The notes under the pieces are model-generated. The model saw only the letters and a program-made list of their open reading frames with translations, did no database searches and had not been told where the DNA came from. Below, piece after piece: positions 37,034 through 49,505 of a stretch of DNA of 64,000 nucleotides (position 1 is the first letter of the stretch; each line of letters starts with the position of its first letter). The stretch is taken from contig NC_089429.1 in NCBI RefSeq assembly GCF_026210795.1, positions 2,914,001 through 2,978,000 on the forward strand, read 5' to 3'. Source of the stretch: Rhizophagus irregularis (taxonomy: Eukaryota > Glomeromycota > Glomeromycetes > Glomerales > Glomeraceae). The position numbers were made by a program, and so were the translations under genes.

Positions 37034-38074
37034 TAGAGCTCCAAATGGGTCAGGTCAGGTCAGGTTAATTGATAAACCTGACCTGAAATTTTTTTTCAGG
37101 TCAGGTCAGGTCAGGTTATATCAGGTTGTCTGTTTGACCTGACCTGACCTGAAACCTGAAAAATTTCAGGACTATTTTTATTAAAGTATTGAAAAAAAAT
37201 GGTACAAAACTTTTTTTTTTTAATATAATATTATGAAAAAAAACGGTTTTGCAACGTTTTTTACTAAAATATTGAAAAAAAATATTGAAAAACGTTTTTT
37301 TTAATATAACATTATGAAAAAAATGTTTTCGCAACGTTATTATTGAAATATCAAAAAAAAAAATGTTACAAAACATTTTTTTAATATAATATTATGAAAA
37401 AACGTTTTCGCAACGTTTTTTCTCGAAATATTACGATTCAACATTTTTATATTAAAATCATATAAAAAAGTGAATCCCAATACTGCAATTCACTTTTTTT
37501 ATATAGAATTAATATAAAAAAAGTGAGTTGCGGTATTGCGATTCACTTTTTTATATAGATTCCATATAAAAAAAGTGAGTTGCGGTATTGCGATTCACTT
37601 TTTTATATAGATTCCATATAAAAAAAGTGAGTTGCGGTATTGCAATTCACTTTGTTATATAGATTCTATATAAAAAAAGTGAGTTGCGGTATTGCAATTC
37701 ACTTTTTTTATATAGAATTAATATAAAAAAGTGAATCGCAATATCGCAACTCACTTTTATTATATAAAATCAATATAAAAAAGTGAATCGCAATACCGCA
37801 ACTCACTTTTTTTATATGGAATCTATATAAAAAAGTGAATCGCAATACCGCAATTCACTTTTTATATATAAAATCAATATAAAAAAGTGAATCGCAATAC
37901 TGCAACTCACTTTTATTATATAGTAGAATCAATAGTTTCAGGTCAACAGGTCAATCAGGTCAGGTCAATCTTCATACCTGACCTGAATTTTTTTTAAAAA
38001 TCTCATACCTGACCTGAATTTCAGGTCAGGTCAGGTCAGGTTACCTGAATTTGGCTGACCTGTTCGGAGCTCTA
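37034..38074. mobile_element. Non-autonomous element with TAGAGCTCC termini, made of tandem repeats
   Basis: The ends TAGAGCTCCAAATGGGTCAG (37034) and, read inward from 38074, TAGAGCTCCGAACAGGTCAG are inverted repeats. Both are followed by clusters of CAGGTCAGGT in direct and inverted copies. The interior is tandem repeats (37200-37440 and 37436-37930). No convincing TSD: flanks ATGATGGT and GACTATAT do not match, so one flank was rearranged. It resembles hAT-type ends (TAG start), but the family is uncertain. It lies within the 5' part of the CACTA transposase gene. Confidence 0.6.
37436..37930. repeat. Array of about nine 52-bp units that switches orientation midway
   Basis: The first half repeats GTGAGTTGCGGTATTGCGAT followed by TCAC and a TTTTTTATATAGATT spacer. 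From about 37725 the same unit appears as its reverse complement, GTGAATCGCAATACCGCAAC then TCAC. The whole block is therefore a large palindrome of about 490 bp. Confidence 0.88.
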
Positions 38075-38130
38075 GACTATATAGTAGAATATGACTATAA
38101 CGGGAGTGACTATAGAGGGAGTTGACTGTA
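38075..38130. mobile_element. Solo pogo/Fot1-like terminal inverted repeat
   Basis: Read on the minus strand from 38128: CAGTCAACTCCCTCTATAGT followed by CACTCCCGTTATAGTCATA. A CAGTCAACYC... CTATAGT start next to a TA dinucleotide is the style of pogo/Fot1 (Tc1-mariner) ends. The partner end is missing, apparently lost with the insertion at 37034-38074. Confidence 0.5.
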
Positions 38131-38285
38131 TTATCTTCAGAACCAGATAACTCAGCTTTTTCACTTTCCCCATGTTCTTCTTCATTATCAATCTCTGTTT
38201 TTGATTCTCCACTCGATTCATCATTTATTGTATCATTTATCTCTTCTTGGCGTAAACGTTTTGCATTATTTTGATCTTCAAACCT
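38131..38285 (-). pseudogene. Coding-like exon upstream of the CACTA transposase N-terminus
   Basis: A minus-strand frame without stops reads NRFEDQNNAKRLRQEEINDT and then an acidic stretch (ESKTEIDNEEEHGESEKAEL). Composition matches the acidic N-terminal region at 36207-37027. A possible acceptor CATAATAG precedes it, and the hAT MITE at 38294 lies in the presumed intron. The join to the next part is destroyed by the pogo-like and TAGAGCTCC insertions. Confidence 0.45.
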
Positions 38286-38293
38286 ATTATGAT

Positions 38294-38537
38294 TAAGGTT
38301 GCTTGTCTAAACCTCTTCAAAATCCTACGATTGGTTTCGTCAAAATTTTACTATAAATTTATTATAGTTTCGGCAGAGTTTCGGCAGTTTCGGCATTTAT
38401 AATAAGTTTCAGCAGTTTCGCCTTTCTCCAAAGTTTCGCCAGTTTTTTAATATAACTTTAATATAGTTTCGGCAGAATTTCGCTTTTCGGCGAAACGCTA
38501 TCTTGCCTAAACCCCTAGGTTTCGGCAAGCAACCTTA
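38294..38537. mobile_element. hAT-type MITE, TAAGGTTGCTTGCC family copy 3, TSD ATTATGAT
   Basis: Termini TAAGGTTGCTTGTCTAAACC and GGTTTCGGCAAGCAACCTTA; perfect 8-bp TSD ATTATGAT at 38286-38293 and 38538-38545. The body matches the copy at 3887-4120 in inverted orientation, including the CTGCCGAAACT words and the AAAGCGAAATTCTGCC block. Confidence 0.93.
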
Positions 38538-38809
38538 ATTATGATATCATTTTTGTTTTAAATCATTACGACCTTAATCATTAGTTGTAATTATTGAAAT
38601 ATTTTATGAAAATTTCATTATACTTATTGTCTCTCTTTTTTTTGTTATTATAATTGAAAAAAAAATTAGAAATTTTTTTTTGTCAAAAAAAAAAAACTTT
38701 CCAATATAACACAAACTGAAATTACGCAATCGTTACATAGCATAATACAATTGTTATACAGATTATTAAAATTGTGCAACTGATTTATTTACACAAACAT
38801 ATATTATTA

Positions 38810-39590
38810 TTATTTGTCATTAAAAAAAATGTTATTTAATGAAAAACACCGAGTTCAACGTTTTTTAGTAAAAAAAACGTTTATTTTTTTTAAAAAAACT
38901 AAAAAACGTCAGATTCGACATTTTTATGTAAAAAAAACTGGTTAATTTTTTTTTTAAGTTAAAAAACGTCAGATTTGACGTTTTTATGAAAAAAAATTGG
39001 TCAATTTTTTTTTAAGCTAAAAAACGACAGATTTGACGTTTTACGTAAAAAAAAATGATTGTTTTTTTAAAACTAAAAAACGCCAGGTTCGACATTTTTT
39101 AATTTAAAAAAAAAGATTCTTTTTTTAAACTAAAAAGCATCAGATTTGATGTTTTTATGTAAAAAAAAAAACGTTTATTATTTTTTAAAAAAACTAAAAA
39201 ACGCCAGGTTTGACATTTTTTAATTAAAAAAAAAATTTCTATTTTTTAAAACTAAAAACTGCTGGGTTCGACATTTTTTAAATAAAAAAAAAATTCTATT
39301 TTTTTAAACTAAAAAACGTCAGATTTGACATTTTTCATTAAAAAAAAATGTTTGTTTTTTTTAAAAACTAAAAAAACGTCAGATTCGACGTTTTTTTAGT
39401 AAAAAAAGTTTATTTTTTTTTAAAAGACTAAAAAATGTCAGATTCGATGTTCTCAATTAAAAGACCCATCTTTCAAAATTTTTTTAATGAAAAACTGTCA
39501 AATTCAACATATTTCATTAAAAAAAACTTTATTCATTTTTTTTTTAATTAAAAAACATTAAGTTTGACATTTTTAATTAATGCTGATACA
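38810..39590. repeat. Tandem array of about 12 units, about 60 bp, each with a palindromic core
   Basis: The core AAAACGTCAGATTTGACGTTTT (imperfect inverted repeat) recurs in A/T-tract spacers of AAAAAAACTAAAAAACG and TTTTTTTAAAA. It ends at about 39600 next to ACGGGTCAAACGGGTCGACC and, read inward, TAGTGTTCTGAACAGGTCGG (about 39657), which resembles the TAGAGCTCCGAACAGGTCAG terminus of the element at 37034-38074. This may be the inside and right end of a related element; its left end was not found. Confidence 0.7.
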
Positions 39591-39689
39591 CGAGTTAAAC
39601 GGGTCAAACGGGTCGACCTGATGGGTCATCTGAATTGACCCGACCTGTTCAGAACACTATGTATGTTATTGGAATTTATTAATCAAGTC

Positions 39690-41699
39690 GATGTAGTCTT
39701 GCTAGTCATCATTTAATTCATTGCTTTTCTTTTGGCACAGATGCCGTTCAGGAAACAGGCATATTGAGTCCTGGATTTATTGTGGTAACGAGACTGTTAA
39801 GATATTGTATAATTTCATTCATTTTGTTCTCATCTTCCTTCATATGCTTTAATTCTATTGTAGGTGCATTTTTTTTTTTCTGATTCCATGCACGTGAACA
39901 CTGCCGCGATATTGCCATTTGAACCTAAACCACCAATCTTTCAAATCCCATTGTTTTTTTAAGATGTCGTTAAAGAAAATTTCAAATTGCTTATAAAAAA
40001 ACCAGTCTGCAATATGAGGATTATCCACGATATTTTGGTGATGGCGTTTGGCTGAAGTTTTACGATTACCGTTAGATGGCATAAGCTGATGGAGCTTAGG
40101 CCAATGCAAATTGGCAGCACTAAACATAAAAAAGATTAAGCCATCCGGTCCTATTTGCTTAATTATATCATTTAATTCGTTTCATCGAGCATACCAAAAT
40201 TGACGAGATTCACGTAAACCTTCTCCAAATCGCATAATTCTATTGGCTATATAGTTATCGCCTTGGGTAATTCTTTTCTGAATATTTGTAACGGTAATTT
40301 ACGCATCGGTAAGATTTTGCTTAACATACACCTTTCCTTCTTGTAGTAATCGCCAACGCATTTGGGAATTCAATGCGAAATACCACCAACGAGCATGACG
40401 CGTAAATCTTCTGTCTTTGTATTGAAGAAGGTGCCTGAAATACTTGGCAGGCTTTATATCTCTAATACGTTCTGTGCGAAGTCTGCACTTCCAGTCGGGT
40501 ATAAGGTTAGAAATGCGCATGCTATATACCCTGGCGTCTGGAATTCGTTAACAGGATTTCCATTTATTTGTGACCACATTATGTGATGATTTTCATTTTG
40601 TATTCGATTGAGTGTGTTTCTAATAGCAGTATCTTCACGATTGGCTGAGGGTGAAAGTAGAATGAAGGTATGTGTAATAACGTCATTTTCACTTTCGTCG
40701 TAATCAATATCTTCATTAATATCTTGAAGTTGGTCATCAATTGTGCCATCAATTGGCAGAGACTGGAGAATTTCATGATCAATGATTACGTTAGCGTAGT
40801 AACGATTATTTTGTTTTAACCAGATTAACGCTTGAATGACCTTATCACGACGAACTTTAAAATCCCTAAACGCTTCTGCATTGCTCACAGATTGATGACG
40901 TATAACAAGCATATCTAATAATGATGGATGCCTAGGAAGCTTTGAAGCAAATTCTTAGACATTTTGAGGAAAGTTGATTACGTTTCCTCGATATCCATGC
41001 TGACCTCCACAAAGTCTATAAACTGACATCACGGGAAATACTTGCGCAACTAACATTTTCTCAATTTCTGTGAGATCACGAAGTTTATCAGGTACTTTGC
41101 CTGGGTCCATATTGTTATCTTTTGAAAATTTTTTTGGCTGCTTCTCTTTATGGCAACGTCGGCATTCCCTCTTATAATTACAATTGATGGAAAACTTTCA
41201 TTGCACGTTGTGCAGAGCGAATGTTTAAATTTATTGACTTTGTTATAAAATTTCTTTAGAAGATTTCGCTCGAATTCACCAAGTACACCAGCATCGGTAT
41301 GTGTGTCTGCGCCATCTTCTGCGTCATCATCTTCTGCATCATCACCTTCTGCGCCGTCTGTGCCACTATCTTGATACTTTTGCTGCAGATTTTTTTGTTG
41401 CGAATTCAAGTTTTGGGCTGTTGTATTTTGAATATTTTTCAGGTATTTTCTTTGTTCATGGTAGTAACTAAGACGTTTTTCACGTTGTTCGTCCATTTAT
41501 GTTGCTAACTTTACGCGTTTTCATTCTTTGTTACGTGCGTCACGCACCTCTCGCTCTTCAGCATTTGCATTTTCCCTTGCTCTTTTTTGCCGCGTAATTT
41601 CACGTTGCTTTGCAAGGCGTGTTTCACGTTGACTAGATGTTTCATTCTCTCTAGCTTTACGCTTTTGAAGTGTGTCTCGGCTTATGAATTTATTATCCA
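39690..41699 (-). pseudogene. Helitron Rep-helicase protein, N-terminal fragment
   Basis: Minus-strand pieces in order: a basic start MDNKFISRDTLQKRKAREN (41699), RQ/RE-rich coiled region, acidic DGAEGDDAEDDDAEDGAD, Cys pair region TTCNESFPSIV, then PVMSVYRLCGGQHGYRGNVI (DUF6570-like), MLVIRHQSVSNAEAFRDFKV (40912-40454), YFRHLLQYKDRRFTRHARWW (40520-40299) and a Rep part with WQYRGSVHVHG (40127-39855). HVH followed by G fits the HUH metal site of Helitron Rep. Several frameshifts and stops (two near 41490-41520) are present. The helicase domain is missing. Helitron ends (TC... and a CTRR hairpin) were not located. Confidence 0.75.
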
Positions 41700-43002
41700 T
41701 TATGCATGCTATAGAGAAACTTCATAGTGGCTTGTATTTTACTTTTGTTAATCGAATATCGCATATGATCATCACGCCAGATTATCATATTTAAAATAAA
41801 TATTAGTGATAAAAAATGGTTAATTATGCATTTATTCTTACGAATTTATTTTTACCAATTTTCAATTGTTGTTAATAATTAATTACATGATAATAGTATG
41901 ATATACTTATTTAAATTTTATTTTACAAATAATACTCAAATTTTATTAACGTATACATAGCAGATTATTTGTTGATCATTTGCCGATCATTTATTCAATT
42001 ATATCACATAATATAAATACCGTTGCTAAAAAAATTTACATAATAATATATGCTCAAATTACACAAATAATTTAAATTTGGTTTTAATTTATTGCATATT
42101 AAATTTCATTAGAAACTTTTTAGCTTTTATTATTATTTGGCATATATTTATTCATTTTACGAAATTATTCACTAAATATGTTACTAATAAAAAACCTGCA
42201 TTATGAATCAGATCACTGCATTATTTTTTTATAGATTCTACATAATATAAGGAATATTTGTGCAAAGTTTTGAGTTTCGCCCATGCATATTCATCTCTGC
42301 CCATCAAATTTTGTCTGATGATCGGTAAAAACTTATGAATTATCATATATGAATAATGTGTTATAAAAATATTAAAAAATTATGCTAACAATTATTGAAT
42401 TAAAATTATATGATGATTCAATGCTTAGCTTAGATTTCCATAATTTTTTTGCCACATTATTTTGAAAAATTTGTGGCTTTTGCAATAAATTTTAAAATCC
42501 GGAATTATGTGATCGGCAAATAATCGGCAAGGTGATATAAGCATGTCCGCCATGCTCGTATACATTCAATTATTACATTTGATATTTATGATTACTACAT
42601 TTCTTATCTAACCTTAAATTCGAAATGTTGCAAAAGTAATTAACAAAATTTTCTTGCTCTAGACCCACAATGGTTTCCATTTCCTAGTATATTTCTATTT
42701 TTATTTAAGGAGTTGAATAAACAGGTTTTTAACTTGATTTTTTACTGGTTTTTGAAAAATTCAAAATATCAAATTTTCAAATTACAATTTTGCAATCAGC
42801 TATAATAGTTTATCACATAAATTATGGTGAATAAAACTATAAGGAGGATTATATAATAAAATAATAGAAATTTTTGTCTGATGAAAAAATAGGTCTAGTT
42901 TTAGCAAACAACCATTTTAAGATCGAAGTAAAAGGCCAATACCATCATGAGGGTGGGAGGAAGAAGAGCAGGCCCAATAAGATCAAAAATTAAATTGATG
43001 AT
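41700..43002. other. AT-rich sequence between Helitron fragment and MITE
   Basis: No gene supported. Around 42260-42560 words such as TCATCTCTGCCCATC and GTGATCGGCAAATAATCGGC give slightly higher GC, but no coding pattern. Confidence 0.45.
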
Positions 43003-43177
43003 ATACATGCTGCCCAAATTATTTTGGGATGCCATAATTATAATTTGGGATGTCGTAATTCATTCAATTTATATATAATTTACTATGTAAAGTGCCAAAA
43101 TAATTTGGGATGTCATAATTGAATTTGGGATTTTACTTATAATTACGGCAGCCCAAAATAATTTGGGTGGCATGTAT
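43003..43177. mobile_element. 175-bp MITE with TSD AATTGATGAT
   Basis: Inverted termini ATACATGCTGCCCAAATTAT and, read inward from the right end, ATACATGCCACCCAAATTAT extend imperfectly for about 40 bp. The 10-bp sequence AATTGATGAT flanks both sides (42993-43002 and 43178-43187). If the outer T/A belongs to the element the TSD becomes 8-9 bp, fitting hAT or MULE. TTTGGGATG words repeat inside. Confidence 0.88.
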
Positions 43178-43439
43178 AATTGATGATGTTCATTTTTAAA
43201 AATAAATTTAGCACTAGAAGGGAAGAGTTACATATCATTTAAAGATAATATACCAAAAGAAGAGTAAAAAAAATAATTTAACAAGTTTTGTTGTTGAACT
43301 GGAGAACATAAAGCATTAACATTTAGTTGACTAAAATTAAAAAGGGGAGAAGAGTAAGGGAAAAATTATGTTTTTTATTGTCCATCATTATTACACCATG
43401 ATAGAAAACGTAAGTAGAATTGGAGAAATAAAATGTTTA

Positions 43440-46400
43440 TTGGGAGTTGGTAACTTCTGAATCATGAGGAGAGACAGTTAATGCAGCATAAATAGCAGCT
43501 GCTTCAGCACGAGAAGAAGAAGGATTATCGTGAATAATACCATATGCATAAGTAGCGATTGAGTTGGGAAAGCCAGCGTCCGGTACAATTTGCATCCAAG
43601 ACTAACCCATGGAAACATCAGGAGTTCCTAGGTTAATAAGAGATCCATCAGTGAAAAAGATATATTTTGAATCCATAGAGGGAATCAAAGGCGAGTTAGC
43701 AAACACAGCAGCAGCTAAAGATTCAATGGTAGTAGGGATAATAGGAGCTTCAAAGGCGTCAATAGGGGAGAAATCAGGAATATCCCATCTATTATAATGA
43801 AGACGAACACCATCTTCTATATCAGCCCACGTAAGGAGAGAGGTCACCTCAGAGGTATCACACCTAATCCGTTTGTTGGTGGTAGGAAGAATGAGAGAAT
43901 GTAAAGAGTTAAATCAGCATTGTGTCTTTTAGAAGATAGTAAAGGCGTATGTTCAGCACAACCAGGATAGGGAGAGAGTTTGATGATATCGCCCGGCAAA
44001 GATTCACAGTCAGGAGAGATCCAATGTACTATGGAATCAGTGCCATGACTGGGTTGGACCAAAAGTTGTTTACCAAAGAGGGGAGAACCATTATCATCTA
44101 ACGTGACTATCCAGTTCTTAGTCGTGGGAAGAGAGGAAAGACAAGGTTCAAGTTCACAGGTAGAGGTGTCATTCGCAAGAAGAGTAATGATATATTCATC
44201 AATCAATCGATTGTTGGAATCCGGAATAGTAGTTTGTCTCTGGATATCTTTATACCAAAAAGGAGCATAGCCAGGGCCGCGTATTCCTACTAGATTTGCA
44301 TAAAAAGTCTTCTAAGATATAATAATGGGTGCCTTGTGGTGTGATAAGCTGAGATAAATAAAACAGCTGTCTTTTATGTAGGGTAGGGTAATAAGCCTTA
44401 AAGGCTTTGGGAGTCATGCATTTGAATAAAGGAATGCGTCCATCAGAGTATGAAGCAAGCGAAAGGGAGTAGAATTCAAGAGAGCAAGAGTGCAAGCGAT
44501 ATAGTCCTTTTTAAAAGAAAAAAGAGAAAACCATATAGACCAGTCATTAATTACTAAAGGAGAAATGGGAATTAAAAAATTATATTGAATTAAACATAAT
44601 CTATATATAAAAAGAGATTGGATAAAAGAAGAAGAATTAGCCATTAAAAACAAATTAGTAATATGACATTGTCGTTGGTGAGAGAACAAATTAATCAAGC
44701 CCAAGGCTTGAGACAAAAATAAAATAGGATTAGGAATAGAATGAGAAAAATTGGCTTAACAGAGCGTATACTTCTTTATCTGGTGACAGTCAGATTCAGA
44801 CAAGTGAGTAACTTGCATCCGATATTCAAGTTTTGGTATAAGAATGGCATTATGTAAATACACAACTTGTTTGGCAGAGAGTTTTGCAGGTCGGATGGTC
44901 ACAGCCATTCGCGCTTGAGTTGTTTCTTAATGAAATCGCGAGAGCTTTTAATGGTCATAGAGATTGGAGTAATGGAGATAGAAGAAACTCTATTTAGAGA
45001 AGATATATTCAAATCAAAAGTAACAGGAAGAGAGGCAGAATTTGAGGTTAAAGACAACGAATTAGTGATTAACGTATATTTGTTATGATTGGCTGAAGTA
45101 TTATTAATTTGATAAAATTCTTCAGTAATGGATAACATAAATTCCATGCCAGTTTTTGACGAGGAAATAAGAGTAGAGTCATCCATAAATACTAAATTGT
45201 TAATTCGCAAATCAGGGGAGAAATCTTGAGATGCAATTAAGGATGGTGCAGAAAGAACATAAGGATCAATCATTTCATTCTTCAACACAGTAAGCAACGG
45301 ATCAATATAAATGACCCATAAGAGAGGAGAAATAACTTCGCCTTGGTCAATACCAATGCGAACCCTATAAGCAGGAGTGGATCCATCAGCAGTGAAGACG
45401 CTATTTGTGCATTTCATAAAGAGTGAAAGAATGAACTTGACTGCACAGGCAGGAAGGCGTATACGTTTGAGAGCAAAACGTAACATTGTTAAATCAACTG
45501 AGTCAAAGGCTTTGGAAATATCTTGGGAGAGGATCCAAAGTGGGTTTTTGTTGATATCAGCATCATGGATAATGGATTCTAGGGTAATAATAGGGTTGCG
45601 GCAAGAACCACCAGGTAAACCAGCAAAGTGAGGCCAAAATAGTAGAGAGACGATTATAGAAAAGTTTTACAAGAGATTTTCTAATCACTTCAAGTAGGGT
45701 AATAGGACGAGTATTCTTTAGTTGACACTTCCATTCGTGAGGTTTGGGAATAGGAAAGACCATTGCTTGTCACCATAAGTCAGGAATATCAGCTTTGGTA
45801 AGGCCGAAGTACGAGGACCAAGGTGTTTGAGCATCTCATATGTAATCATGGAGGGACCAGGTGCTTTATCATTAGGAGTGGAAGAAACTGTCGACAACCA
45901 TTCTTCAAGGGTAGGGGATTCATTAAAGAATCATAGATGGAAGAGGATACATCATCCATGGGTTGGTAAGCCGAAGACCATCTATCAGGTAAAGCATCAA
46001 TAGAGGAAAGAGGAGAAGATTTAATAGGCACAAAGCTTTGGAAGTGGTTAATAACAGCATCATCTATGTCCTTAGGATCGGTTAAAAGCTGAGGTCGAGT
46101 GGGATGGTTGAGAAAAATGCAGTCCAAAGTGATATGACGACGGGTGCGAAAAAGTGCCGATTCAATGAAAGAGAATAGGTCAGTTTCAAAATTATTATTT
46201 CTATCATCCACATGAGATCGAATAGAAGAGTCCGAAATTCCTTTTCTTTAAAAAGTTGGAATCCACGTAAAGATTTTAAAAGGGTGGATAAAGTATCAAG
46301 AAGTGATTTAAAATCATCTTGTCAACATGATGAAAGGGATAAAGGTAAGGTGGTAATGAAAGTAAATACTTTCTTATATAAAGTGAGAATGTTTTGAAGT

Positions 46401-49400
46401 CTAATTAAATGAGTAGACCACTTATGTTCATGAGCAGCAGAATAGGTCAAAGGATATTTGCGCAGGAGATGTATTGAATGCATCAGGCGATTTAAGAACT
46501 GATAATGCTGAATTAAAGTTTTCAGTTCCTTAGGGACCTTAAAAGTATAATTGTTGCCAACTATAGAAAAGAGCAAAGTGGCTTTGGCAGCATTGAGGAT
46601 TCGTGATTGAAGATATTTGCACATTTGATTGATATGCCAGGAGGAGAAGGTAGAAGGCAAGACGTTACATAGATCGTCAGCTTTGTCAGTGAATGCTGTC
46701 CATTGGGATCCAGTAACAGAATCAAATTTGAAGATGCGACAGGTTTGGCGTTTAAGTTGTTGAGCGCGAGCCAATTTGGTAGAGGTGAATAGCAGGGACA
46801 TATCATAATATGTGATAACAGGGTTATGATCAGATGTGCAGATGTCTCAGGCATTAAAGATGCAGACAGTCAGAGCGAATCCTTTAAGAAGAGGGCAAGA
46901 CCATACATAATCAACATGTGTAATTTGGTCATTGCGACGAAAGGTGCCTAAGGAATCAGAGAGATTAATGGGAGTACAATCTTCATATCCATAGGAAAGG
47001 AGATGATAAAATAATTGGTGAATATGTTTAGAAGCAACTTGAGGTTGGTTAAAGTAAATAGGATAATAACTATCCAAATGCATATTAAAATCGCCACAAA
47101 CAGCATGGTAAAAACCAGCTTGTTTAGTAAGAATAAGTTGATTTATAAGCAAATTAATAGTGTCTGAGCGCAAAACACTTTCAGCAGGGGGAGGAATATA
47201 AACAACAAATATGCGCAATTTAACGTTGCCTTTAAAATATAAATCAACAGAAAGTAAACGTGAGGAATGGGATTTAAAATCTTGTACATGAGAAGCAAGG
47301 GAATTTTCAATAAGGAGAGAAACACCACCAGAGGAAAGGATTTGTTTAGAAGTATCCAAGTCTGAAGAAAATATAGTACGCTTGGATAAAAACTTCATTT
47401 GTTTAGGATGGAGATGGGTGTCTACGATACCTCTAAAGAAGATATGTTTTAAAGAAAAGAAAGAAGAAATTAGTTCTATTTTATTCTGACCATACATTTT
47501 AAGGCTATTGACATTAAAGGAAGAAATATTAAAAGAGTTCAGGATGGGGGAAGTGTTACTAGAAGAAGAAAACAAAGATTCATGTGAAAAAAAATCAGTA
47601 ACACTATTAGGGTTGGAAGGGTTTCGTATAAATGTATCATAATTAAAATTATTGTCCGACATTAGAGCACAATGATGAAAACAGTCAGGGGATAGAAAAG
47701 AAAATTAATTAGAGGAAGCTGAGTCAGCTTGATCCGGGGAGCGCCACCAATGGAGCTGATGAATTGTTTAATAGAACTGGTAAGCAGGTCCAATTTACTT
47801 TCGATAATGACTCTGCTATTTTTGAGATCATTGATTTCTTCTTGCATGGAGAAGAAAGGAGTAAACGGAGAAGCACCTGGGGAGAGTAGAGAAGGAGGGC
47901 GCGATGCTGAAGAAGTAGTATTGAGCAAAGGTTGTTGTGGTCACGTTAAAATACTTTTAGGGGTGAGGAGGATTTGGCAGAAGGATGAATATTAAGCGGG
48001 ACATGGGATATAGTAGCATCCTCTTGCATGAGATCAAGCTCAGGCTTGATAATTGTAGGGATTGGGTTCAGGCCAAGGTGAGATTTAATTCGGGTCATAC
48101 GTTGGTCAGCAAGTTCAAGAGCGGAGATGCGTTTATGGAAATTAGCAACTTCGCATTGTAACTCGCGTAGAAGGTTTAAGATATTAGCAGCATCATCAGT
48201 AGATAAGGCAGAATTAGGAGTTTGACAAGGCAAGAGATGAGCAATGGAACGGAAGGAGGAGGAGAAAGAGACTGAACATTCTTTACTGTGTTGCCAGGTG
48301 TGCTGAGTAGAGTTAGGATTGGGAGTGTTTCGATTATTAATATTGTTAGAGTTGGTCTTATTATTATTATCACGTCTTAATGTGGAGGCAGATCGATCTC
48401 TGGATTTTGAGCGAGAATGGGAGCGAGAACGTGCATTGGCATTGGAGTTAGAATGGCGAGGTTGATTAACATTAAAGCGTTCCTTAAGTTTTGCCACTGG
48501 ATCACGAATACATTAGTATTATCAGGGGAGGACCAGAAAAGCACTTTCTCTTGGAAGCTGACAGTTTGTTCTAGAGCAGCATCCATGGTTTCTTGGGAAT
48601 TGAAGGTGACATATGCCCATCTTTTGGGTTTATAGGAATTCAGGGAGAGCGGTATGTTGATGGCTTTAGCGCCAAGTTCACAGGTAAGGAGAGCAAGGTT
48701 AATATCCTTAATGTTAGGGGGAAGTTGAGTGAGGATAGCAACAAATTGATATCACGCAGCCTTTTGATCCACAGAATAATAACACAGAGTGATTCGGAGA
48801 CAGGTGGAGAAGCAGTAAATGGCCCATTGGTCAGTAAATCGTGTGATTGAATCAGCATTGTCATATACAATGCGGGCTTGTTGTACTTTCGCATTGGGTC
48901 TTGAAAAGAGGCGGCAAGAAGTAATGTTTTCGAATTTCTTGAAGTAGGCCATAAGGTTATCTTTCTTAATAAAGAACGGAATATCAGTAACTTGGATAGC
49001 CCAGATCGGAGTTGGCAAGGGTCATGTGTATGGAATACAAGGTCAGGGAACTCAGAATGAAAAGAGCCAGCACATAAGTCACATGTCAGCAGTATGGAAA
49101 TGGATAACAAGACGCTTAGCATCACCCGAACTAGTCATACGTGCTTTTTCAGTGTACGACTCATAGGTTTCTAAGAAGAGATTATCACCACTGGATCAGG
49201 GACATGATCGTCAGAAGGAGCATCATTAGAAGCCAAATCGGGTAACGTGTTAAGGGGTTGTTACTTGTCTTTGTTTGAAGGTGCATGCATGGACACGTCC
49301 ACATTACCAGAAGATGCGATGTGACTGGGCACAGTTGGGCAGCAGAATTTTTTGGGGAGGAGGTCAAAGTATTTTCGCCAGATATTTTGTTGAGGAGAAG

Positions 49401-49505
49401 AGGAAAAACCATCTTTTCCAACGTCAGCCGTCTGGGCGTTAGCAACGTAATCTTCATCCATAGAATTTTTGGTAACCGTACAGTTATGTTTTTCAAACAA
49501 TCCAG
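43440..49505 (-). pseudogene. LINE (non-LTR retrotransposon) copy A, ORF1-EN-RT-RNase H, degraded
   Basis: Minus-strand order: ORF1 start MNMSTSSGLFEKHNCTVTKN (about 49500), RRM-like ORF1 part (IWAIQVTDIPFFIKKDNLMA, 49018-48752), basic linker, then ORF2: endonuclease (ISSFNVNSLKMYGQNKIELI, GDFNMHLD, SDHNPVITYYDM; 47662-46800), reverse transcriptase (VFPIPKPHEWKCQLKNTRPI, RIGIDQGEVISPLLWVIYID, FMDD active site near 45180), and RNase H (IFFTDGSL, RAEAAAIYAALT) ending near 43450. EN-RT-RNase H order is typical of I/Tad1-like fungal LINEs. Numerous frameshifts; one clear CGA to TGA change at 46322 compared with copy B. Confidence 0.88.

Noticed and set aside
43609-45088. Plus-strand frames of 62-84 aa across the LINE
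   Set aside because: Shadows of the RNase H and reverse transcriptase reading on the minus strand.
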